Below, piece after piece: positions 1-5,125 of a DNA stretch of 5,125 bases. How positions within the stretch are numbered: the first letter of the stretch is position 1; every line of letters starts with the position of its first letter. The notes beneath the pieces are model-generated. The model did not search any database and was not told the DNA's origin. It worked only from the letters and a program-made list of their open reading frames with translations. Source of the stretch: Streptomyces iakyrus. GTDB taxonomy: Bacteria; Actinomycetota; Actinomycetes; Streptomycetales; Streptomycetaceae. Location: the NCBI RefSeq assembly GCF_000717055.1, contig NZ_JNXI01000059.1, positions 1 to 5,125 on the forward strand, given 5' to 3'. The translations under genes were made by a program, and so were the position numbers.

Positions 1-42
1 CAGCCGTTCCCACTCGGCATCTGTCAGATCGCCCCGCCCCAT
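1..42 (-). CDS. IS5-family transposase, N-terminal tip (partial, runs off left edge)
   Basis: Reading the minus strand from an ATG at 42-40 gives MGRGDLTDAEWERL, the characteristic opening of the IS5-family (IS4-like DDE) transposases common in Streptomyces, which begin with a 'LTDAEW' DUF4096-type segment. Only 14 codons are in the window, so it cannot be said whether the gene is intact. An in-frame GTG lies two codons upstream (48-46). The upstream sequence (43 to about 100) should contain the end of the element. A GGAC-AA-GTCC inverted repeat at 87-96 and a CTAG at 96-99 sit where the terminus might be, but the second copy is out of view. The element is divergent from the peroxidase gene that follows. 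The identification rests on one short but distinctive peptide. Confidence 0.72.
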   Translation of the reverse strand, partial: MGRGDLTDAEWERL

Positions 43-174
43 GCCCACATCAACGACACGACAACGGAGTAGTCACATGATCGGCCGGACAAGTCCTAGC
101 CGAACCCTACGAACCGAGACTCCTGCCATGCAGCAGCTCAGCCAAGCCTGCCGGCATCGAGGCGTCACTGTCTT
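43..174. other. Intergenic region: probable IS5-type element end and upstream region of the peroxidase
   Basis: There is no convincing gene here. A 43-codon reading frame from ATG 77 to TAA 208 exists, but it resembles nothing recognised and overlaps the start of the peroxidase. The frame of the peroxidase is open back to a TAG at 97-99 but offers no ATG or GTG upstream of 175. No clear -35/-10 pair is visible for the peroxidase. Confidence 0.4.
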
Positions 175-1272
175 TTGCCAGAGAGGCCGGTCCGCTCAGT
201 GGCTTTAACGAGGCGAGAAGTCCTGCTCACTTCGGTTGCAGCCGGCACCGGGGCTGTCGGTCTGGCTGCCGTAGGCGCCCTTGCCCTGCAGGGCAACACC
301 TCCGACAGTGCCGAAACAGCGGCTCACCTGCGCGGCGCAACACCCCTGCCTTTCGCGCAGCTTCACGCCCTGGATCTCACCGCAAGCGGCCAGGAACGCG
401 CCAACGTGCTGCGTGCCGCTCACCACGCCATCGCTGCGATCGACGGCGGCGACATCGCCGCCTGGCTAGCTCTCGGTGAGGGCGCTTTGCCCTCGCCGGC
501 AGACAGGCCACGGCATTTGAAGAAGATGCCCTCGTTCGCGGGTGACGTGTTGGACCCTGCACAGTCACATGGCGACCTCTTGCTCCACATCACCGGCTCC
601 TCAGCCCGCGCCGTACGGCAGGCCGCAGAACAGGCACTTCGCGCGCTGCCACAACAGCAGGTGCGCTGGCGCGTGGACGGGACCCGTCCCGAGAACCGCA
701 CCGAGGACGGCCGAGGCCTGTCCCGCAACCCGTTCCACTTCACCGAAGGGCATGGAAACCCCGGCACGGCAGCCGAGATCACCGAACGCGCGACCATCAA
801 GGCCGGTCAGGGCGAACCTTCCTGGGCCGTTGGCGCCAGCTATCAGGTGATCCGGATCATCCGGCTCGCCACCGACTTCTGGGACCGTGACACCGTCCAC
901 GAGCAGGAGCGCATCATCGGCCGCCGTAAGAACGGGCGATGGCTGGACGGCACACCCAGCACCGAACGGGCCGTCTTCGCCACCGACCCTCACGGCAAAA
1001 CCACCCCACTAGACGCACACGTCCGCAGAGCAGTACCAAACCCCCGCACCCCGCCCCCGATGGTCCGGCGCAGCTACAACTACCACCGGGCCCCGGACGA
1101 CCAAGGGCTGATCTTCTCCTGCTTCCAGAGTGACTTAGAGAAAGGCTTCGAGGCGGTACAGCGCAGGCTCCAAGGCGAGGCCATGGCCAAGTACACCCTC
1201 ACCACGGGAGGCGGCTACTTCTTCGTTCCGCCACCGGGCGAGGCCTGGCTCAGCGCGCTCGATGCGAACTGA
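175..1272 (+). CDS. Tat-exported DyP-type haem peroxidase (EfeB/YcdB-like), variant active-site motif
   Basis: This is a dye-decolourising peroxidase: a haem enzyme using hydrogen peroxide to oxidise organic substrates, here predicted outside the membrane. Residues 11-19 (LTRREVLLT) form a twin-arginine export motif, followed by a hydrophobic stretch to about residue 39. The C-terminal half follows E. coli EfeB closely: EPSWAVGASYQVIRIIR (214-230), FWDRD, proximal haem ligand H282 in LDAHVRRA, distal arginine R298 in MVRRSYNY, and QGLIFSCFQSDLEKGFEAVQRRL (310-332). The GxxDG motif is replaced by HFTEG at 188-192, so the catalytic Asp position is Glu191; the following N195-P196 is kept. At 365 residues it is shorter than EfeB (about 420), mainly in the N-terminal half. 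The listed start is TTG without a clear Shine-Dalgarno. GTG at 199, with GAGAGG at 181-186, would give MALTRREV and is a good alternative. No iron-uptake (EfeU/EfeO) or copper-oxidase partner is nearby. Confidence 0.9.
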   Translation: MPERPVRSVALTRREVLLTSVAAGTGAVGLAAVGALALQGNTSDSAETAAHLRGATPLPFAQLHALDLTASGQERANVLRAAHHAIAAIDGGDIAAWLALGEGALPSPADRPRHLKKMPSFAGDVLDPAQSHGDLLLHITGSSARAVRQAAEQALRALPQQQVRWRVDGTRPENRTEDGRGLSRNPFHFTEGHGNPGTAAEITERATIKAGQGEPSWAVGASYQVIRIIRLATDFWDRDTVHEQERIIGRRKNGRWLDGTPSTERAVFATDPHGKTTPLDAHVRRAVPNPRTPPPMVRRSYNYHRAPDDQGLIFSCFQSDLEKGFEAVQRRLQGEAMAKYTLTTGGGYFFVPPPGEAWLSALDAN

Positions 1273-1288
1273 CACACCAGTGGTTGCG

Positions 1289-1371
1289 GCCCATCGCTGA
1301 ATCGAGCACCTCACAGTCCGCGTTACAGGTACCGGCATGCCGTTCGGCTCACCCGGCCCAGCGATTTGGGC
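1289..1371. repeat. Imperfect inverted repeat in the convergent gap
   Basis: GCCCATCGCTG (1289-1299) is mirrored by CAGCGATTTGGGC (1359-1371): eleven pairs interrupted by a two-base bulge, enclosing 59 bases. It lies 16 bases past the peroxidase stop codon. It could be a long-range terminator structure or a relic of a small mobile element; the sequence does not decide. Confidence 0.35.
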
Positions 1372-1414
1372 AGAATCGGTACGGCTCAGATGAGGCTCGG
1401 CCGTGCAATGCCAA

Positions 1415-1431
1415 GCGGCGTGCGTGGCCGC
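1415..1431 (-). terminator. Candidate terminator hairpin of the PadR operon
   Basis: GCGGC (1415-1419) and GCCGC (1427-1431) form an all-GC five-pair stem with a seven-base loop, 36 bases beyond the stop of the last gene of the minus-strand operon. There is no T-run, which is common for actinomycete terminators. A weaker pair ACGGC/GCCGT (1381-1385 with 1400-1404) lies next to it. The gap separates convergent genes, so termination from both sides is expected here. No gene is seen in 1273-1467. Confidence 0.3.
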
Positions 1432-1467
1432 ATCCCTACGCACCACAGTGAGAGTAGAGAGCTTCGA

Positions 1468-1806
1468 TCAGCCGCGCTGAATGCGACGCAGAAACGGCAG
1501 GCGCCAGGGGCGCTGGGCGGGCCTGCCAGTACATCTGGGTTCTCGGGGCAATGAGGGTGGGAGGACAGAAGACTGCGCTGGCTCAGGGTTGGCGACTTCG
1601 ACCGAGGCGCGCCACGCATGGATGAGCTGGCCCAGTCGCCGGGTCGGTGTCTCGCTCGGGATGAACAAGACGATCGCGACCAGGAGCAGGGCGCCGGCCG
1701 TGAGTGCTCCAGTCGTCCAGGCCGACAGGCCTCCGCTGTCCACGGCGATCGCGAAAGCGGTCATCCCGCCCAGCGCACTGCCGATGCGTGCCAGGAGGCC
1801 TACCAT
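1468..1806 (-). CDS. Small two-helix membrane protein, last gene of the PadR-HD operon
   Basis: This is a 112-residue protein of no recognised family. It has two hydrophobic stretches: about residues 6-22 (ARIGSALGGMTAFAIAV) and about 32-50 (TGALTAGALLLVAIVLFIP). An arginine-containing cytoplasmic-type segment follows (TPTRRLGQLIHAWR, 54-66), then a Pro/Arg-rich tail ending in WRLPFLRRIQRG. The start at ATG 1806 is chosen because it overlaps the stop of the preceding HD gene in ATGGTAG (1806-1800), the pattern of translational coupling. A longer frame back to 1926 only shadows the HD gene. A G-run just upstream (about 1810-1814) is a weak ribosome site. It probably acts as a membrane partner or effector of the operon; its function is not known. 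Confidence 0.72.
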   Translation of the reverse strand: MVGLLARIGSALGGMTAFAIAVDSGGLSAWTTGALTAGALLLVAIVLFIPSETPTRRLGQLIHAWRASVEVANPEPAQSSVLPPSLPREPRCTGRPAQRPWRLPFLRRIQRG

Positions 1807-2633
1807 CGTCGCCCCCGTATCGGGTGACGCAGCGTAAGAGTTAGCCGGGGTGCGCTGAGCAGGATGCGTGCGGTGAAGCGGGTGCGGGCGCCGCGCGTGG
1901 TCAGAGTGCGCAGTTCGGCGTGCCACTCTTCTCGCCAGCGCGCTCGCTGCGTGGCGGGCAGCAGCAGGGTGAGTACGGTCAGCAGCGGTGGGGTCATGGC
2001 CAGGGTGGACGTCGCGGGCCGCAGGACGGCTGAGGAGAGGTCGTGTAGTTCACGACCTACATCGGTCAGGCCCGCCGCCTTGGCCAGGGGTGTGACCAGC
2101 TCGAGCGTTTCACGGGCGACGCGGTGCTGCCTTGTCGGGGGTACGAATGTGATGGTGCGCATGTTGTGCAGCCGGTCGGCGAGGCGGATGGCCAGCACGG
2201 CTTCCTCGCGTGTGGGCTGGAGCGGCTTTGGCGCGTTGCCCAGCTTGAGGGCGCTCGGCGGGATCTCGTCGAGGCGGGTGGTGCGCACTGCTGAGATCAG
2301 ATCGACTGTCGTCTGGCCGAAACGCTCGGTTATGCGGCCCGGCGGGCAGGGGGTGTCCTCGATGTCGTGCAGCAGGGCCGCACAGACTACGGCAGGTGGC
2401 ATGCCGATGTCGGCGACGATGGCGGCGACGGCGACGCAGTGGGTGATGAAGGGGTCACCGCTGTGGCGGGTCTGGCCGGCATGCCAGATCGCGGCTTCGT
2501 TGTAAGCGTGCTGCAGCGGGGAGAGATCGGCATCTGGGTGGTGTGTGCGGACCACGGCGAGAAGGCCGCTCAGGGATGAGGTGGGGCAAGGGCGCGTGTC
2601 CTGTCGTGGTGCTAAGCGGCGCCTGTCATTCAT
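1800..2633 (-). CDS. RelA/SpoT-type HD-domain hydrolase (single-domain, Mesh1/small alarmone hydrolase-like) with extra C-terminal segment
   Basis: This is a 277-residue metal-dependent phosphohydrolase-type protein. Residues about 40-190 follow the hydrolase half of RelA/SpoT proteins: HAGQTRHSGDPFITH (51-65; R56 and H65 match the conserved Arg and first metal His), ALLHDIEDT (86-94; HD pair H89-D90), ITERFG (101-106), LADRLHNMRT (151-160; D153 the last metal ligand, N157), and ETLELVTPLAKAAGL. There is no synthetase or TGS domain, so it can only degrade, as do Mesh1-type small alarmone hydrolases; the substrate (ppGpp, NADPH or other) is inferred. The usual HDxxEDT has one residue fewer (HDIEDT). 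Residues about 213-277 are a separate segment: a short hydrophobic run, then ARWREEWHAEL and basic helices. The start at ATG 2633 is chosen for its ATGA overlap with the PadR stop and the GGGGGAG just upstream; the in-frame extension to 2885 shadows padR. Confidence 0.85.
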   Translation of the reverse strand: MNDRRRLAPRQDTRPCPTSSLSGLLAVVRTHHPDADLSPLQHAYNEAAIWHAGQTRHSGDPFITHCVAVAAIVADIGMPPAVVCAALLHDIEDTPCPPGRITERFGQTTVDLISAVRTTRLDEIPPSALKLGNAPKPLQPTREEAVLAIRLADRLHNMRTITFVPPTRQHRVARETLELVTPLAKAAGLTDVGRELHDLSSAVLRPATSTLAMTPPLLTVLTLLLPATQRARWREEWHAELRTLTTRGARTRFTARILLSAPRLTLTLRHPIRGRRW

Positions 2634-2974
2634 GACACTCCCCCATCGCTGGCCGGGCGGGCGGCCCACCCCGGCAGGGGCTGCTTGCGGGCTTGGTAGG
2701 CGCGGGCCAGGGCGTCGCGGGCCCTCTCGGCGCCGTCCTGGGTGATTTGGTAGAAGCGGCGGCGTGGACGGCCGGCTTCCTCGTGTACGGCGGGGTCTTC
2801 CCAGGTGCTGTCCACCCAGCCGACTTGTTCCAGGCGGGCGAGGATCGGATAGATCGTGCCCGACGGCAGCCCCGCCAGTTCGCACAGCTCGAGGCCGTAG
2901 CGCTGCTTGGCGGGGTCTTCCAGCAAGGCCCGCAGGACCAGTTGGGTCTGCAGGGTCATACGCGGACTACCCAT
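2630..2974 (-). CDS. PadR-family winged-helix transcriptional repressor
   Basis: This is a 114-residue DNA-binding regulator of the short PadR type. The winged helix occupies about residues 6-80: helix 1 (TLQTQLVLRALL), YGLELCELAGLPSGTIYPIL with the recognition helix at about 37-50, then GWVDSTWED and the wing GRPRRRFYQIT (68-78), ending in a single helix from DGAERARDALARA that normally mediates dimerisation. It is the first gene of a coupled operon; its stop overlaps the start of the HD hydrolase (ATGA, 2633-2630). PadR repressors usually control their own operon, and the upstream region carries a matching candidate operator. The start at ATG 2974 sits six bases after a TAGAGT box, so the mRNA is probably leaderless. 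ATG 2959 (MTLQTQ) is the alternative. The ligand is unknown. Confidence 0.9.
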   Translation of the reverse strand: MGSPRMTLQTQLVLRALLEDPAKQRYGLELCELAGLPSGTIYPILARLEQVGWVDSTWEDPAVHEEAGRPRRRFYQITQDGAERARDALARAYQARKQPLPGWAARPASDGGVS

Positions 2975-2975
2975 A

Positions 2976-3003
2976 CTCGTACTCTACATAGCATATATAC
3001 GAG
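2976..3003. promoter_or_regulatory. Candidate PadR operator (inverted repeat over the promoter)
   Basis: CTCGTA (2976-2981) and TACGAG (2998-3003) form a six-base inverted repeat with a 16-base AT-rich spacer, spanning the -10 box and most of the spacer of the predicted promoter. Binding there would block initiation, fitting autorepression by the downstream PadR protein. The assignment is inferred from position and symmetry only. Confidence 0.4.
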
Positions 3004-3010
3004 ATGTCTA
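2981..3010 (-). promoter_or_regulatory. Probable leaderless promoter of the PadR operon
   Basis: On the minus strand TAGACA (3010-3005) and TAGAGT (2986-2981) are separated by 18 bases, a good match to an actinomycete housekeeping-sigma promoter. The -10 box ends six bases before the ATG at 2974, the geometry of leaderless transcripts, and no Shine-Dalgarno precedes that ATG. The local AT-richness (TATATATGCTATGTA) stands out against the GC-rich surroundings. Confidence 0.55.
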
Positions 3011-3194
3011 GAGCGGTCGGCGAACAGGGAGCTGCCCTCTCCTCCCTGCCGTCTCGGCGAAGGACACACTGCGAGCTTCGAGGCCAAGCAGCCCGCCTGC
3101 TGGGACTGTTTCCGCGCTTGCTTAGGCCCTGGCACTGCAGGCCCAGCATTCGCGGCCGAACAGCCGCTGCCCGATGAGTCGTTCGAGTCCGGCC

Positions 3195-3247
3195 GTTGGT
3201 GGAGCCAGCGGGTGAGACCGCTACGGGCAGTCTGCGTCCGCACCAAC
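3195..3247. repeat. Nested inverted repeat
   Basis: The outer arms GTTGGTG (3195-3201) and CACCAAC (3241-3247) enclose 39 bases that include an inner hairpin AGCGG-GTGAGA-CCGCT. The two-level symmetry is compatible with a folded RNA or a protein-binding site. It is followed 19 bases later by another hairpin. Confidence 0.35.
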
Positions 3248-3266
3248 CGAAATCACAGGGCGTTGA

Positions 3267-3283
3267 GGTGGCATCTTGCCACC
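3267..3283. repeat. Strong hairpin GGTGGC-ATCTT-GCCACC
   Basis: This is a six-pair perfect stem with a five-base loop and no T-run on either side. It could act as a terminator for transcripts arriving from the transposition ATPase on the minus strand, although it is more than 400 bases beyond that gene. Confidence 0.35.
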
Positions 3284-3398
3284 AAGCGAAGCCCGACCAT
3301 CACGGGCGTGGGTGAACCGTCGCAACGCGGTCACACCGAGACAGCAAGCTCGGATAGAGTGGGCGGAACCAGCCGTTCCGTAACCCGGTCGACAAAGA

Positions 3399-3488
3399 CT
3401 TCTCCCCGCACACGTGGGGGTCTGTCCCGCTCATCGGCCAGGGATCACACCATGCCGAGTTGCTCCCCACATGTGTGGGGGTCTAGCC
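3399..3488 (+). CRISPR. Two-repeat, degenerate type I-E-like CRISPR (one spacer)
   Basis: Two 29-base units, 3399-3427 and 3460-3488, are exactly 61 bases apart, the period of type I-E arrays (29-base repeat plus 32-base spacer). They match at 21 of 29 positions. Their cores, CTCCCCGCACACGTGGGGGT (3402-3421) and CTCCCCACATGTGTGGGGGT (3463-3482), have the CCCC...GGGG palindrome and GGGGGT end of actinomycete I-E repeats, with the C-run beginning at repeat position 6 as in E. coli. Differences in the stem preserve pairing (G-T in the first, A-T in the second). The single spacer is 3428-3459. No third unit is found 61 bases either side, no cas gene is in the window, and no AT-rich leader precedes it. 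The plus orientation is inferred by alignment to I-E repeats. Alternatively, these are two diverged hairpins with chance spacing. Confidence 0.55.
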
Positions 3489-3708
3489 CTGGCTGACATC
3501 GCTTCGGCCAATGCAGCCTACAAGGCGAACTTACGCAGGCAAGAACACCAGTTGGCCGGGTTGCATAACCCTCCCTCAACGAACTCGCCCCAACCGGCTG
3601 TTGGGCAGCATGCCGCTACCCCACGGGCGTTGGAGTATCGCGGGCAGATGCCGGTGCCGCACCGCCTGCTCCGACGGTGCGGATGCGCCCAGACGCCAGA
3701 GCGGCGTT
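3489..3708. other. Non-coding stretch downstream of the transposition ATPase
   Basis: No TniQ-like or other recognisable gene follows the ATPase on the minus strand. The stretch contains a six-pair hairpin CCCAAC-CGGCT-GTTGGG (3589-3605). It also has two related words about 39 bases apart, GGGCAGCATGCCG (3603-3615) and GGGCAGATGCCG (3642-3653). These could be transposase-binding repeats at a transposon end, but only two copies are seen and no clear TGT/ACA terminus is identified. Confidence 0.35.
3693..3707 (-). terminator. Candidate terminator hairpin just after the ATPase stop
   Basis: On the minus strand ACGCC-GCTCT-GGCGT begins one base after the TGA (3711-3709) of the ATPase gene. The stem has five pairs and a five-base loop, with no T-run. 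It is short, so a role in termination or mRNA 3' protection is only plausible. Confidence 0.3.
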
Positions 3709-4571
3709 TCAGTCGGTGTGACGTTGGGTGGGGTCGAGGCGGCTGAGGACGGCGCGCACGAGGTCCCGGCTGTAAGGACGGAGCGGTTTGGAGGCACCGT
3801 GCGAGGTGGACGGGTTTGTCGGACCCGTGCTGCCGGCTCCCTTCGAGCCGGGGCCGCCGTGCTGTTCCCGGAGCAGGTAGGTGATCTTGGCCCACCGGCG
3901 GAAGTTGCCGTGGCAGGCAGCGTCGTCGATCCACAGCAGTTCGTCTGCGGGTACGTCCGCCCACAGCGGGTGGTATTCGGGGATGACCGTGAGGACTTCT
4001 GCGGGTGTGAGGGGCTTGTAGCGCTGCCAGACGAGGATGCGGGAATCCAGCGCCGGACGGTTCTTGATCTTCTGATAGCAGGTCTCGGCGCCGATCAGGA
4101 CGACGGTGAGGCGGGTGTCTTCGTCGTCCCAGAGCTCGCGGATGAATTCGAAGGCCCGGGTGTCCAGCCACTGCGCTTCGTCGACGACCAGGACGCGCGG
4201 GGTCTCCGACAGGGCTTCCTTGAGGATGGTTTCGCAGCGGGTGCTGTTGAGGGGGGCCTCGCCGGGCAGGTCGAGTCTTTTGTACAGGGCGGCGCGCAGG
4301 GCCTGGATTTTGGCGGAGCCGACTTTGATGCGCAGGGTGGTGTGGGGGGCGAGGTCGTCGAGGTGGCTGTTGACGGCGAAGGTCTTGCCCAGGCCGACGC
4401 CGCCGTGGACGCACATGATGGCGCCCTTGCCGGCGTCGGCGTTGAGGGTGGTGACAAGGTTGGCGTAGGTCTCTGCGCTGGCCTGGGTCAGCATGGCGCG
4501 GGCGCCGGGCAGGCCCATGTAGTGGTAGTTCGGGCCGGCGGTCGGCTGGTTCTCGGGCGTGGTCGGGTGGG

Positions 4572-4575
<4 letters not shown>
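3709..4575 (-). CDS. Transposition AAA ATPase (TniB / MuB / TnsC-like)
   Basis: This is a 288-residue ATP-binding protein of the kind that forms filaments on target DNA and activates a Mu/Tn7-type transposase. Walker A is GGVGLGKT (58-65, K64-T65), Walker B is RVLVVDEAQWL (127-137, D132-E133), the sensor-1 strand is LTVVLIGAET (156-165), and a sensor-2-like NFRRW lies at 224-228. ALDSRILVWQRYKPLTPAEV (175-194) matches the AAA lid region of TniB-type proteins. The Ser/Gly/Thr-rich stretch (about 240-265) leads to a short basic C-terminus. The GTG start at 4575 is preferred because it overlaps the transposase stop (GTGA) and has AGGA six bases upstream; ATG 4518 (MGLPGARAM) is an alternative. 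The gene looks intact although its transposase partner is truncated, and no TniQ follows. An IstB/ExeA-type role is less likely given the Mu-type neighbour. Confidence 0.88.

Positions 4576-5125
<550 letters not shown>

Larger units (their letters stand above)
3013..3398. other. Non-coding stretch with nested inverted repeats
   Basis: No gene is recognised on either strand; the open frames have no family resemblance and are continuations of antisense frames. The stretch holds GTTGGTG (3195-3201) paired with CACCAAC (3241-3247), enclosing an AGCGG/CCGCT hairpin (about 3207-3222). It also holds a six-pair GC-rich hairpin GGTGGC-ATCTT-GCCACC (3267-3283) and CGGAAC-CAGCC-GTTCCG (3364-3380), the last ending 18 bases before the first CRISPR-like repeat. 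It may be a transposon end region, an att remnant or a structured RNA; nothing in the sequence settles which. Confidence 0.4.

Noticed and set aside
77..208. Small 43-codon frame upstream of the peroxidase
   Set aside because: It shows no ribosome site or family resemblance and overlaps the peroxidase start; most likely chance.
2634..2885. N-terminal extension of the HD hydrolase
   Set aside because: It lies within padR in another frame and shows no domain; ATG 2633 has the ATGA overlap and a ribosome site.
3174..3207. tRNA-like T-loop word (GTTCGAGTCC followed by GGC and a downstream CCA)
   Set aside because: The 5' side of the T-stem does not pair and no anticodon or D arm precedes it, so it is not a tRNA; an att remnant of a tRNA 3' end is possible but unsupported.
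3399..3488. Reading the two CCCC/GGGG hairpins as tandem transcription terminators
   Set aside because: There is no T-run on either strand, the nearest minus-strand gene already has a hairpin at its stop, and the exact 61-base period with I-E-like flanks fits CRISPR better.
2693..3496. Plus-strand open frame running from PadR through the intergenic region
   Set aside because: It is antisense to padR for its first third and then crosses hairpins and the CRISPR-like repeats; no recognisable domain.
3518..4414. Minus-strand frame of 298 codons overlapping the ATPase
   Set aside because: It has an Arg/Pro-rich shadow translation in a different frame of the same strand as the true ATPase.

Overview
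The window is high-GC DNA with the codon bias, GTG/TTG starts and gene families of a Streptomyces-like actinomycete. It looks like an accessory region (chromosome arm or plasmid). Both edges carry pieces of unrelated insertion-sequence transposases, and a truncated Mu/Tn7-type transposition module fills the right third. No housekeeping genes, tRNA or rRNA are visible.

Layout, left to right. At 1-42 (minus) is the N-terminal tip of an IS5-family transposase running off the left edge. At 175-1272 (plus) is a Tat-exported DyP-type haem peroxidase whose GxxDG motif is altered. A 195-base convergent gap holds only hairpins. At 2974-1468 (minus) is a tight three-gene operon: a PadR-type repressor, a RelA/SpoT-type HD hydrolase with an extra C-terminal segment, and a small membrane protein. 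The start and stop codons overlap at both junctions, and a leaderless-type promoter with a candidate operator lies just upstream. From about 3012 to 3708 there is no convincing gene. This stretch holds several strong hairpins and two CRISPR-like repeats exactly 61 bases apart that resemble type I-E repeats. At 4575-3709 (minus) is an apparently intact TniB/MuB/TnsC-like AAA ATPase. It is coupled by a GTGA overlap to the C-terminal remnant of a Mu-type (TniA/TnsB-like) transposase at 4572-about 5027. That transposase is cut off by a fragment of an IS3-family OrfB that runs to the right edge.

How the parts relate. The PadR operon reads as a self-regulated unit coupling a repressor to nucleotide (alarmone-like) hydrolysis near the membrane; the substrate is unknown. 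The transposition module cannot move by itself as seen here, because its transposase has lost the catalytic core and no TniQ follows the ATPase. The CRISPR-like pair has no cas genes in view and its repeats have diverged (21 of 29 positions match). It is best read as a decayed or orphan mini-array, possibly carried by the transposon. The most unusual items are the 61-base repeat pair beside the transposition ATPase, the DyP enzyme with HFTEG in place of GxxDG, and the single-domain HD hydrolase with a shortened HDxxED motif.
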